Assembly (NCBI GenBank): GCA_946407065.1
Contig: CAMJMQ010000023.1
Coordinates: forward strand, 1 to 42,950
Direction of reading: 5' to 3'
DNA length: 42,950 nucleotides
Source of the DNA: an uncultured Clostridia bacterium
Lineage (GTDB): Bacteria; Bacillota; Clostridia; Oscillospirales; Acutalibacteraceae
This document shows positions 23,946-32,630 of the stretch, in pieces. The position numbers and the translations under genes are program-made. The stretch's first letter is position 1. Every line of letters begins with the position of its first letter. A model generated the notes under the pieces. The model worked only from the letters and a program-made list of their open reading frames with translations. It was not told the origin of the DNA and did no database searches.

Positions 23946-25892
23946 ATGCGAATCACAGATTTGTTGAAAGCTGACGCGATCCAGCTGGGCGCGAAGGTTT
24001 CATCAAAAAGCGCGGCGATCGACACGCTGGTTGCTCTGCACGAAAAGAGCGGCAACTTAAAGGACGCCGCCGCGTACAAGGAAGGTATTCTTAAGCGTGA
24101 ACAGATGGGCACCACCGCCATCGGTATGGAGGTAGCGATCCCTCACGCGAAGAGCGAGGCTGTCAAGGCTCCGGCTCTGGCGGCGATCACCGTCCCGGAC
24201 GGCGTCGATTATGAGTCCCCCGACGGCGCTCCCTGTAAGCTGATCTTCATGATCGCGGCTACCATGGACGGTGATGTTCACCTGGAGGTGCTCGCCCGAC
24301 TCATGCAGATGCTGATGCACGAGGATTTCACCGCTAAGCTCAAGGCGGCAAAATCTCCCAAGGAGTTCCTCGATATCATCGACAAGCAGGAAGCGGCTCA
24401 GTTCCCCGAGGAGGCGGCTGCTCCCGCGGCGGCAAAGAAAGACGGCTATCAGGTCCTCGCCGTCACCGCATGCCCCACCGGTATCGCGCATACCTATATG
24501 GCGGCGGAAGCCCTGCAGAAGGCAGGCGACGAGATGGGTATCTCCATCAAGGTCGAGACCAACGGCTCCGGCGGCGCGAAGAATGTGCTGACCGCTGATG
24601 AGATCGCCAACTGCGACGGTATCATCATCGCGGCTGACAAGAGCGTTGAGACCGCTCGCTTTGACGGCAAGCCCGTCTATTCCACCAAGGTTGCTGACGG
24701 CATCCATAAGCCGCAGGAACTGATCAACAAGATCGTCAACAAGGAAGTTCCCGTATTCCACAGCGACAAAAAGGCTGAGGGCGGTTCCTCCTCCGTCGGC
24801 GATGAGAGCTTCGGCAGAAAACTCTATAAGCACCTGATGAACGGTGTTTCCCATATGCTTCCGTTCGTTGTCGCGGGCGGTATCTTTATCGCGATCGCGT
24901 TCCTGATCGACGCGCTCTCCGGCGCTCCGCAGGACGGCAACTTCGGTTCGGCTACTCCCGTGGCGGCTTGGTTCAAGACCATCGGCGGCGTAGCGTTCGG
25001 CTTCATGCTCCCGATCCTCGCGGGCTTTATCGGAAAGTCCATCGCTGACCGTCCCGGTCTGCTCGTCGGTTTCGTCGGCGGTTCGCTGGCGGCTACCGGT
25101 TCCACCTTCGCTGCTCCCGGCGGCGACGGCACCGCTGTATCCGGCTTCCTCGGCGCTCTGCTCGCAGGCTTCCTCGCAGGCTGGCTGATGAAGATGATCG
25201 AAAAGGCTTGCGACCATCTGCCGCGTGCGCTGGAAGGTATCAAGCCCGTACTGATCTATCCGCTTGCGGGTCTGGGTATCGTCGGCGTCATGATGTGCGC
25301 CGTCAACCCGATCGTCGGCTGGCTCAACGGCAAGCTGACTGAGGGCGTATCCGCTATGGCTCAGAATCCCGCGCTCATCGTTCCCGTATGCGCGCTGCTC
25401 GCCGGTATGATGGCGATCGACATGGGCGGCCCCTTCAACAAGGCTGCTTACGTCACCGCTACCGGTCTGCTGGCTTCCGGTGCGATCGGCACCAACGAAG
25501 GCCCCTTCATGATCATGGCTGCCGTTATGATCGGCGGTATGGTTCCCCCGATCGCGATCGCGCTGTCCACCACCTTCTTCAAGAAGAAATGGACTGCTGA
25601 AGAGAGAAAGAACGGCCCCGTCAACTACATCATGGGTCTTAGCTTCATCACCGAGGGCGCGATCCCTTACGCTGCGGGTCATCCGTGGCCGGTCATCCCC
25701 GCTTGCATCGTTGGTTCCGCTGTCGCAGGCGCGCTGTCCGCTCTGTTCGGCTGCACCCTGATGGCTCCTCACGGCGGTATCTTCGTACTGCCCACCATCG
25801 GCAAGCCCCTCATGTACTTCCTCGCTCTGGTCATCGGTGCGGTAGCAGGCGGTCTGCTCCTCTCCATCCTCAAGAAACCCGTAGAAGAATAA
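23946..25892 (+). CDS. fruA: Fructose-specific PTS enzyme IIABC
   Basis: A 648-aa fructose permease that phosphorylates fructose at C1 during uptake. IIA at about 1-145 with phospho-His in MEVAIPHAKSE; IIB at about 163-260 with phospho-Cys in TACPTGIAHTYMAAE; IIC at about 290-645 with about nine to ten membrane helices, including LPFVVAGGIFIAIAFLIDAL and MGGPFNKAAY. Domain order and length match classic FruA of Firmicutes. Its product fructose-1-P is the FruK substrate. The gene has higher CTG/GCT use than its neighbours, consistent with high expression. Confidence 0.96.
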   Translation: MRITDLLKADAIQLGAKVSSKSAAIDTLVALHEKSGNLKDAAAYKEGILKREQMGTTAIGMEVAIPHAKSEAVKAPALAAITVPDGVDYESPDGAPCKLIFMIAATMDGDVHLEVLARLMQMLMHEDFTAKLKAAKSPKEFLDIIDKQEAAQFPEEAAAPAAAKKDGYQVLAVTACPTGIAHTYMAAEALQKAGDEMGISIKVETNGSGGAKNVLTADEIANCDGIIIAADKSVETARFDGKPVYSTKVADGIHKPQELINKIVNKEVPVFHSDKKAEGGSSSVGDESFGRKLYKHLMNGVSHMLPFVVAGGIFIAIAFLIDALSGAPQDGNFGSATPVAAWFKTIGGVAFGFMLPILAGFIGKSIADRPGLLVGFVGGSLAATGSTFAAPGGDGTAVSGFLGALLAGFLAGWLMKMIEKACDHLPRALEGIKPVLIYPLAGLGIVGVMMCAVNPIVGWLNGKLTEGVSAMAQNPALIVPVCALLAGMMAIDMGGPFNKAAYVTATGLLASGAIGTNEGPFMIMAAVMIGGMVPPIAIALSTTFFKKKWTAEERKNGPVNYIMGLSFITEGAIPYAAGHPWPVIPACIVGSAVAGALSALFGCTLMAPHGGIFVLPTIGKPLMYFLALVIGAVAGGLLLSILKKPVEE

Positions 25893-25961
25893 TCAATTGC
25901 AACTATCGGTATACGGAGGGGGCGACCCCTCTGTATGCCTGACCCATAAAGGAGAACAATT

Positions 25962-26225
25962 ATGGTATCGAAAAAAGTCACAATCGTCAACGCGCAGGGC
26001 TTCCATATGCGCCCCGCCAATGTATTTGCCGCCGCGATGATGAAGCATCCGTGCGACGTAACGCTCAGAGTCAACGGTAAAGACGTCAACGCGAAGAGCC
26101 TGATGAATATCATCGCTGCCTGCATCAAGTGCGGCAACGAAGTCGAAGTTATCTGCAACGGCGCTGATGAAGACGCAGCACTGGCTGAAGCAGTCGAGAT
26201 GATCGAGAGCGGCTTCGGCGAATAA
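25962..26225 (+). CDS. ptsH: Phosphocarrier protein HPr
   Basis: An 87-aa PTS carrier. Active His is in GFHMRPAN and regulatory Ser46 is in AKSLMNI, so HPr kinase/phosphorylase control and CcpA signalling are possible. The stretch after Ser46 (IIAACIKCGNEVEV) differs from the classic IMGVMSLG. It starts 69 bases after fruA with AAAGGAGAACAATT. It is separated from ptsI by 164 bases containing two family F repeats. Confidence 0.93.
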   Translation: MVSKKVTIVNAQGFHMRPANVFAAAMMKHPCDVTLRVNGKDVNAKSLMNIIAACIKCGNEVEVICNGADEDAALAEAVEMIESGFGE

Positions 26226-26389
26226 GATTTGAATTATTTGTCATTGCGAGGACGCGCGCGTCTTTTTCCGTCATAATTTCAATCGTTGATCGGATGGATG
26301 CATGCGCCTCGCAATATTTATTTAAACTTGTCATTGCGAGAAAAAGACGCACGCGTCCAATCTCAACCAATTATAATAAAGAGGTGATT
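26226..26389. repeat. Two family F repeats between ptsH and ptsI
   Basis: Units at about 26241-26282 and 26331-26370, both with GACGCGCGCGTC or GACGCACGCGTC-like interiors. The second lies directly before the ptsI ribosome site. Confidence 0.65.
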
Positions 26390-28093
26390 ATGATGATGAA
26401 AGGATTAGGCGTTTCCGATGGCTACGGTATCGGCAGAGTGATGCTGATACTCGACCAGAAGCTGGATTATACGCCTCGTGAAATAGCCGACGTAGACGCT
26501 GAGATCGCGCGTTTCCATGACGCGATCGATCAGTTTACCAAGAACACCCTCGAACAGGCTGACGCCGTCCGCAAATCCACCGGCGATAAGGAAGCCGAGA
26601 TCTTAGAGGGTCATATCGCGATCATCGCCGATCCCTTTATGAAGGGCGAGATCGAGAACCTGATCAAGGCGCACCAGTGCGCTGAGGCGGCAGTCGAGCA
26701 GATCTGCCAGATGTTCATCGATATGTTCACGGCGACGGGTGACGATCTGACCATGCAGCGTGCCGCCGACGTCAAGGATATCCGCGACAGCCTGCTCGCG
26801 ATCCTCCTCGGCGTGCAGGAGGTCAAGATCAGCGACGCGCCCGAGGGCACCGTGCTGGTCGTTCGCGAGCTGACCCCCTCGATGACCGCCGGCATCAAGA
26901 AGGAGAACATCGTCGGTATCATCGCTGAGACCGGCTCCCAGACCTCTCATTCCGCAATCTTAGCGCGCGCGATGGAGATCCCCGCCGTGCTCAGCGTACC
27001 GAACGCGCTCAGCCAGCTCAGCTCCGGCGAGCAGATCATCGTCGACGGCTTTACCGGCGACGTCGTCACCGCTCCCGCTCAGGATACCTTGGACGAGTAT
27101 GTCGCCAAGCGCGATACCTTCCTCAGAGAGAAGCGTGAGCTCGAGCTCTATCGCGGCAAGCCCACCGTATCCGCGTCGGGCGAAGAATATGAGCTGTGCT
27201 GCAATATCGGCACCCCCAAGGACGCCGCCAAGGCGATGGAAAAGGACGGCGAGGGCGTCGGACTCTTCCGTACCGAATTCCTGTTCATGGATCGTACCGC
27301 TCTGCCTACCGAGGACGAGCAGTTTGACGCATACAAGACAGCCGCCGTCGTGCTCAAGGGCAAGCCCCTCATCATCCGCACACTGGATATCGGCGGCGAT
27401 AAAGAGATCCCGTATCTGGGTCTCGAAAAAGAAGAGAACCCCTTCATGGGCTTCCGCGCGATCCGTTATTGCCTGAAGCACCGCGATATGTTCAAGTCGC
27501 AGATCAAGGCGATCCTGCGCGCGTCCGCGTTCGGCGACGTCCGCATCATGTTCCCGCTGATCACCGCTGTTGAGGAGCTGCGCGAGGGCAAGGCGCTGGT
27601 GGAAGAAGCAAAATCCGACCTGCGTGCTTCCGGCATCGAATTCAACGAGAATATCCCCGTCGGCGTGATGACCGAGACCTCCGCCTCCGGCGTGATCGCC
27701 GATCTCTTGGCGAAGGAAGCGGACTTCTTCTCCATCGGCACCAACGACCTGACCGGTTACACCATGGCGTGTGACCGCGGCAACTCCGACGTCGGCTACC
27801 TCTATTCTCCGTTCCAGCCCTCGGTATTACGTTTGATCAAGAGTATTATCGAAAACGGCGTGAAAGCCGGTATCCCTGTCGGCATGTGCGGCGAGGCTGC
27901 CGCCAACCCGATGATGGTACCGCTGCTGATCAGCTTCGGCTTGACCGAATTCTCCGTCTCCGCTGTGTCCGTCCTCAAGGTGCGCAAGTGCATCGCCAAC
28001 TGGACGAAGGACGAGGCAGACAAGGTCGCCGAAAAGGTCATGGCTATGGCGACCGAAAAAGAGATCACGGATTATCTCAAAACCGTTATTTGA
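26390..28093 (+). CDS. ptsI: PEP-dependent phosphotransferase enzyme I
   Basis: The first enzyme of the PTS: autophosphorylates from PEP and passes phosphate to HPr. About 567 aa. Phospho-His is in TGSQTSHSAILARAM; the PEP-binding barrel shows GVGLFRTEFLF, MGFRAIRYCL, SIGTNDLTGYTMACDR and the Cys of VGMCGEAA. Three successive ATGs (26390, 26393, 26396) follow GAGGTG; the best spacing favours the second or third, so the protein begins MKGLGVSDG or one or two Met earlier. The longer frame to 26294 runs through repeats and is rejected. Clustering with fruA gives a self-contained fructose PTS. Confidence 0.95.
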   Translation: MMMKGLGVSDGYGIGRVMLILDQKLDYTPREIADVDAEIARFHDAIDQFTKNTLEQADAVRKSTGDKEAEILEGHIAIIADPFMKGEIENLIKAHQCAEAAVEQICQMFIDMFTATGDDLTMQRAADVKDIRDSLLAILLGVQEVKISDAPEGTVLVVRELTPSMTAGIKKENIVGIIAETGSQTSHSAILARAMEIPAVLSVPNALSQLSSGEQIIVDGFTGDVVTAPAQDTLDEYVAKRDTFLREKRELELYRGKPTVSASGEEYELCCNIGTPKDAAKAMEKDGEGVGLFRTEFLFMDRTALPTEDEQFDAYKTAAVVLKGKPLIIRTLDIGGDKEIPYLGLEKEENPFMGFRAIRYCLKHRDMFKSQIKAILRASAFGDVRIMFPLITAVEELREGKALVEEAKSDLRASGIEFNENIPVGVMTETSASGVIADLLAKEADFFSIGTNDLTGYTMACDRGNSDVGYLYSPFQPSVLRLIKSIIENGVKAGIPVGMCGEAAANPMMVPLLISFGLTEFSVSAVSVLKVRKCIANWTKDEADKVAEKVMAMATEKEITDYLKTVI

Positions 28094-28144
28094 TTTCGTT
28101 GCAAGGCTTTGTGATGCATATCAACATAACAATCTGAATCAACA

Positions 28145-28169
28145 AAAGGCGCAGGAACCCTGCGCCTTT
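28145..28169 (+). terminator. ptsI terminator
   Basis: An 11-bp perfect stem AAAGGCGCAGG/CCTGCGCCTTT followed by ATTGTTG, 51 bases after ptsI. Confidence 0.8.
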
Positions 28170-28620
28170 ATTGTTGCAGTAAAAATCGTAGGGCGGGGGC
28201 TTGACACGCGTGTCCGATGTACCGACTATCTCATTTGTAAGACAAACTGAAAATTGAAGACTGAAAACTGAATAATGAATAATAAACAGCACCCCGATCA
28301 TTCAATGCTTGGAGTGCTGCTGCGTAGGGGAGGGGCTCGCTCTCCTCCCGTCACCTTTCCGTCAAACGTCATCCAAATGCGAAGCATAGCATTCCCTCCG
28401 TAGGGTACGGCGCTTGCGACGTACCGCACGTTTGGTCACGCACTCACCCAAGCGCAAAGCAAATGCCTGTTTCCGTAGGAATGACCATTGGACACGCGTG
28501 TCCGACCACCTCATTTTTGCACAAAAAACGCCGTATAATTTTTCTGAAATCCCATAGAGTAACAATAGACAACACGCCGCAAATGTATTATACTGAACGT
28601 AGGATGAGCGGGATCGCTTT
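28170..28620. repeat. Repeat cluster downstream of ptsI
   Basis: No gene is seen. A GTAGGGCGGGGG arm with GACACGCGTGTC interior (about 28189-28222), a divergent family E copy (28246-28322), a GTAGGGGAGGGG palindrome, a family A copy (about 28400-28425) and a GTAGGAATGACC unit with GACACGCGTGTC interior (about 28475-28505). Confidence 0.65.
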
Positions 28621-28969
28621 ATACTAAGTAGCAATAAAACACTTTAATATCTATTGCGGAGAATTTCGCATAACTGCGTTGTCGTCGTCGTTCGCTGTAC
28701 TCGCTTAGAGCGGTCAGGTGTGACCGCTCTCGTGCTCGCAATGCGGCTCCTCCTCTCCCCATAACGCGGGGCGTTGTGGGGACCCCAAGAGTTGACAGGC
28801 GCCAGCAGTGACACTAAGCCAATCGCTTCGCTCTTGGAGTGTTGTTGCATGGGTGTTGTTAGCCAAATCAAAGATTTGGACAACACCTCAAGCCTGCCTG
28901 CGCCCTCCGCCTTGTTCTGCGAAATTCTCCGCTAATATCTTTTTAAAGCTTTTTATTGCTACTTAGTAT
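28621..28969. mobile_element. MITE-like element with ~50-bp imperfect terminal inverted repeats
   Basis: 349 bp. Left end ATACTAAGTAGCAATAAAA (from 28621) and right end TTTTATTGCTACTTAGTAT (to 28969) are inverted copies. The similarity extends inward about 50 bp to GCGGAGAATTTCGCA at 28656-28670 and TGCGAAATTCTCCGC at 28918-28932. TA dinucleotides at both tips fit a TA target duplication. The interior is a diverged family D-like sequence (GTTGTTAGCCAAATC...GATTTGGACAAC). No transposase is encoded. Confidence 0.75.
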
Positions 28970-29037
28970 TACACCGAAACCAACTCATTATCACCAACGC
29001 CCCTCACCCCAAATCCTTACATGAAAGGATGATCCGT

Positions 29038-31083
29038 ATGTCAGATGTCAATTACAAAGACGCGTTGAAGCTGGGCCAAAAGGAAGCCCAGAGCCGCAAG
29101 GCGAACGGCGAATCTCCCTCACTGCCCGTGCTGGATGATCTTCTTCCCGAGGACAAGCCCACCACGGTCGTCAACCTCGGTCTGGTGCCCATCCCGATCA
29201 AGCAGATCGTCGGCACTAAAACCGGCGGACGCTCCTCCGCTTTTGCGGCGAACTTCATGCCGATCCTCGAAGAGGACAGCGAGTTCGCCACCAAGTGGAA
29301 GCATCTGTGCGAGGCGCACATCACCGAGGGTATCCACGACCCGATCAAGGCGTATGAATATAAAAACCGCTTCTATGTCCTTGAGGGCAACAAGCGTGTC
29401 AGCGTGCTCAAATTCTTCGGCGCGGATACCATCGAGGGCGTCGTTACCCGTATCCTGCCCGAGCGTGACGGCAGTGATGAGATCGAGCTTTACTACGAGT
29501 TCGTTGCGTTCTATCAGTACAGCAAGGTCAACTTCATCGAGTTTTCCAAGCGGGGCAGCTATACCGAACTGCAGACCGTTTTGGGTAAGGAGGTCGACGA
29601 GAAGTGGACGATCGACGAACAGCGCACCTTTGCGGCAGCGTATCATAAATTCGACAAGGCGTATACCGCCAGCGGCGGCGAAAAGCTCCCGACCACCTGC
29701 GGCGACGCGATGCTCAGTTATCTCAAGATCTACGGCTATGACGAGCTGATCGCCTCCGATGCCGATGAGATCAAGAAGAACCTCGGCAAGATGTGGGAGG
29801 ACGTCAAGCTCAAGGCTTCCGATGAGCAAATCGAGCTCAAGACCGAGCCGCCCGAGGAAAAATCCCAGCATCAGGGACTGATATCGCGCGTACTCTCTCA
29901 GACGCTCTCTCCGCACGCGCTTCAGGTTGCCTTTGTCTATGACGGCACACCCGCTAAATCCGGTTGGGTGCATGAGCACGAGGAGGGTCGCATCTACGTC
30001 CAGAAGATCTTTGAGGACAAGATCGATACCGTCACCTATCCCAACGCGCTCGATGGCGATCCCTACGACACCATCGCACAGGCGATCGATGACGGCTGTG
30101 AGGTCATCTTCACTACCTCGCCGCGCCTGATCCGCGCGAGTGTCAAGGCGGCGGTCGAGCACCCTGACGTTATCATTATGAACTGCTCACTCAACCTCGG
30201 CTCCCGCTATATCGCGACCTACTACGCGCGCATGTATGAGGCAAAGTTCATCCTCGGCGCGGTCGCGGGCTCGCTCTCTCACAGCGGCAAGCTCGGCTAT
30301 GTCTGCGACTACCCGATCTACGGCCAGATCGCGGGCATCAACGCCTTTGCCATCGGCGCGCAGCTCACCAATCCGCACGCGCGTGTCTACCTTGAATGGT
30401 CATCCGTCAAGGGTGCCGACGGCGCGGCAAAAGCGCTCGCCGAGCAGGATATCCACTTCATCTCCTCGCAGGATACCGCTAAGTTCCTCGAGGATGACCG
30501 CGACACCTACGGTCTGTCCTGTGTTGTGGATGATCACCGTGAGGTGCTGGTGGATTCCGTTTGGTGCTGGGGCAAATACTACGAAGAGATCCTCAACCGT
30601 ATTTTTGATAAATCCTTGCAGGCGGAGTACAACAAGACCGATAAGGCGCTCAACTACTATTGGGGCATGGCGACCGGCGTGGTCGATGTGTGGTGCAGTG
30701 AAACGCTGAAAGCACCCTCCCGCAAGCTGGTCGACTTCCTCAAGGAGAGCATCCGCCAGAATATCTGTATTCCGTTTTTGACCCCGCTCACGACCCAATC
30801 GGGCGAGGTGATCGGGGAAGATCAAAAGTCCCTTACCCTCGAGCAGATCATCAACATGGATTATCTGGTGGATAACGTCATCGGCGAGATCCCGAAGTAC
30901 GATGAATTAAGCCCCATGGGCAAGGCGACGGTCGATACCGCCGGCATCGATAAATCGCAGAACGATATCGTCAAGGAGGCTGAGAAGAAGCCCTCCGACG
31001 AGAAAACGGCAGACGATAAAAACACGGATGAAAAGGTCGGTGATGACGCACAAGGCGCTGAGAAAGCTGGTGATGAGCAATGA
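29038..31083 (+). CDS. Cytoplasmic ParB-like/BMP-domain fusion protein
   Basis: A 681-aa protein from this start. No signal peptide or lipobox. Residues about 45-150 resemble a ParB/sulfiredoxin-like nuclease fold (VPIPIKQIVGTKTGG ... YVLEGNKRVSVLKFFG), followed by a helical region, then a BMP (basic membrane protein, nucleoside-binding periplasmic-protein-like) domain at about 290-600 (VAFVYDGTPAKSGWVHEHEEG; EVIFTTSPRLIRASVKAA; GQIAGINAFAIGAQLTNP). It ends in an acidic/lysine tail (KKPSDEKTADDKNTDEK). BMP domains are normally exported; a cytoplasmic fusion is unusual. The start was chosen for AAAGGATG at proper distance. It overlaps the metallophosphoesterase gene by four bases. Function unknown; perhaps a nucleoside- or purine-sensing regulator. 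Confidence 0.85.
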   Translation: MSDVNYKDALKLGQKEAQSRKANGESPSLPVLDDLLPEDKPTTVVNLGLVPIPIKQIVGTKTGGRSSAFAANFMPILEEDSEFATKWKHLCEAHITEGIHDPIKAYEYKNRFYVLEGNKRVSVLKFFGADTIEGVVTRILPERDGSDEIELYYEFVAFYQYSKVNFIEFSKRGSYTELQTVLGKEVDEKWTIDEQRTFAAAYHKFDKAYTASGGEKLPTTCGDAMLSYLKIYGYDELIASDADEIKKNLGKMWEDVKLKASDEQIELKTEPPEEKSQHQGLISRVLSQTLSPHALQVAFVYDGTPAKSGWVHEHEEGRIYVQKIFEDKIDTVTYPNALDGDPYDTIAQAIDDGCEVIFTTSPRLIRASVKAAVEHPDVIIMNCSLNLGSRYIATYYARMYEAKFILGAVAGSLSHSGKLGYVCDYPIYGQIAGINAFAIGAQLTNPHARVYLEWSSVKGADGAAKALAEQDIHFISSQDTAKFLEDDRDTYGLSCVVDDHREVLVDSVWCWGKYYEEILNRIFDKSLQAEYNKTDKALNYYWGMATGVVDVWCSETLKAPSRKLVDFLKESIRQNICIPFLTPLTTQSGEVIGEDQKSLTLEQIINMDYLVDNVIGEIPKYDELSPMGKATVDTAGIDKSQNDIVKEAEKKPSDEKTADDKNTDEKVGDDAQGAEKAGDEQ

Positions 31084-31676
31084 GGATCTTAGCGGTCGCG
31101 GATGAGGAGTCAAAATCGCTCTACGACTATTACCGCCCGGGCAAGCTCGACGGCTATGACCTGATCCTCGCCTGCGGCGACTTAAGCGTAGAGTACCTTG
31201 AATTTCTCGTGACCATGGCGGATTGTCCGCTCGTGTTTGTCCACGGCAATCACGACGAAAAGCACAAGCGCCTGCCCACCGGCTGTATCTGCGCGGACGA
31301 TAAGATCGTGGTAGCGGGCGGATTGCGCATCCTCGGACTCAGCGGCTCCTACAAGTACCGCGACGGAAAATACATGTTCACCGAAAAGCAGATGAAGCGC
31401 CGCATCCGCAGGCGGTGGCTGTCCCTTTGGCTACACGGCGGCTTTGACGTGCTGCTCACCCATGCGCCCGCGCGCCATCTCAACGACCTTGAGACGATCC
31501 CGCACAGGGGCTTTGAGTGCTTCAACACCTTGCTCGATAAATATCAGCCGCGTCTGTTCACTCACGGCCATGTGCACCTGTCCTACAACCATCGCATCCC
31601 GCAAAAATGTCAGCACGGCAACACCACTGTGATCAACGCCTACGAATCCTGCGTGATCGATCTGGAGGATACATAA
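31080..31676 (+). CDS. Calcineurin-like metallophosphoesterase
   Basis: A 198-aa cytoplasmic phosphoesterase. Metal-ligand motifs are visible: CGDLSVEYLEF (GD box, preceded by a DxYxx variant DYYRPGKLDGYD in place of the usual DxH), HGNHDEKH (GNHD box), LLTHAPARH and FTHGHVHLSY (GHxH box). The first DxH motif appears degenerate (VADEES). Translationally coupled to the ParB-like/BMP gene (ATGA), so the two products likely work together. The substrate may be a phosphodiester or nucleotide; not determinable. Confidence 0.85.
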   Translation: MRILAVADEESKSLYDYYRPGKLDGYDLILACGDLSVEYLEFLVTMADCPLVFVHGNHDEKHKRLPTGCICADDKIVVAGGLRILGLSGSYKYRDGKYMFTEKQMKRRIRRRWLSLWLHGGFDVLLTHAPARHLNDLETIPHRGFECFNTLLDKYQPRLFTHGHVHLSYNHRIPQKCQHGNTTVINAYESCVIDLEDT

Positions 31677-31681
31677 TGAAC

Positions 31682-31715
31682 GCCACCCGCCGCAGCATGA
31701 GCTGTAGCAGGTGGC
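31682..31715 (+). terminator. Terminator after the metallophosphoesterase
   Basis: A 15-bp stem with two mismatches (GCCACCCGCCGCAGC / GCTGTAGCAGGTGGC), loop ATGA, followed by ATTTTTG. Confidence 0.75.
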
Positions 31716-31722
31716 ATTTTTG

Positions 31723-32031
31723 TTATCCGTGTTTGTGATACGACACATATTGTGAGATCGGCTTGTCCTCAGCGGCATAGAACCCCGCCCTCGCCGTCGA
31801 GAGCAGTCTGCCGCTTTTCACCGTCAGCAGCACGCCGTATTCCTTCATCGGGTCGATCGTCGTACACAGTGAGCACCGCGTCGTGTCGGAGGATCGCTTG
31901 ACCCTCTCTACGACCGAGCCGCCCTGTATCAGGAACAGCTCATAGGAGGATTGCGCGCCGTCGCTCAGCCGCCATGATATGTCAAGCTGTTTCATGTCGG
32001 TCTTGTTGATGATGAGTTCCCTGATCGTCAT
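31723..32031 (-). CDS. Small Fn3-like hypothetical protein
   Basis: A 102-aa protein, strand-rich (DISWRLSDGAQSSYELFLIQ; EYGVLLTVKSGR). It resembles the immunoglobulin/fibronectin-like N-terminal modules of alpha-L-rhamnosidase-type enzymes (pattern WRL...Q..YE), but here as a stand-alone domain with no signal peptide. TATGGAGGATCAAT before the ATG supports the start. It is convergent with the metallophosphoesterase operon. No function assigned. Confidence 0.6.
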   Translation of the reverse strand: MTIRELIINKTDMKQLDISWRLSDGAQSSYELFLIQGGSVVERVKRSSDTTRCSLCTTIDPMKEYGVLLTVKSGRLLSTARAGFYAAEDKPISQYVSYHKHG

Positions 32032-32630
32032 ATTGATCCTCCATATATTGAAATGTCGTAGGAAGGCGCGTTTGTACAGCCTTTCCCTCCGGGGGCGGGC
32101 GATCTGCCGTATCAGTCAAATCGGTCGGCTGAGGGGACAGCTTGTCCCGAAAACGGTCTCAGCAAAGAGTCGGTAACTGTAGGGTGACAGGAATAATCCG
32201 AACCGTGGTTTTGACGGGCATATTTCCGCCTGCCCATTGTTAAAATCCTCGCGAACCCGTCAGGGTTCGCTGTGGTTTTGCCGCGGTCAGACAAAAATCT
32301 GCTCCGTCAAAACTCCGAAGGACTGAAAATGAGCAAGATTTCGAGCAAGTTTCGGTGCAGAAAGTGCAGGCAGGCTGGCGCCTGCCAAGATCGATAAGCC
32401 GAAAATTGCCGAAATATTGCCATTTTCAGCAGGTTCGGATTATTCCTGTCACCCTATCCCTTTTATCCATTATACCCCATCCCATAGGCACAATTTGTCG
32501 ATATTTCAAAAAAACCGTAATTTATATTTAAAAATTGCGTGCAATATTTACAATGATATGGTATACTGGAATTGATCCAATCAAATGCCGCGCCAAACGG
32601 CATGATTTTCAAAGCTTTGGGGTGATCTGA
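32032..32630. other. Intergenic region containing a TA-flanked MITE
   Basis: 32032-32179 holds the promoter region of the small gene and no clear element. 32180-32456 is a MITE (separate entry). 32457-32630 is AT-rich, with a possible extended -10 TGGTATACT near 32568-32576, and GGGGTGATCTGA directly before the next gene. Confidence 0.6.
32180..32456. mobile_element. MITE with perfect 23-bp terminal inverted repeats and TA target duplication
   Basis: Left end GGGTGACAGGAATAATCC... (32182-32204) and right end ...GGATTATTCCTGTCACCC (32432-32454) are perfect inverted copies over 23 bp, each bordered outside by TA. The 273-bp interior has no open frame of note but includes subterminal stems (GCGAACCC/GGGTTCGC; GCAGGCTGGCGCCTGC). 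TA duplication and this size fit a non-autonomous derivative of an IS630/Tc1-mariner type transposon (inference). Confidence 0.8.

Noticed and set aside
24057..25772. Long minus-strand open frame (571 aa) opposite fruA
   Set aside because: It is a codon-shadow of fruA: no ribosome site, Arg/Asp/His-rich composition, and the plus strand encodes an unmistakable IIABC protein.
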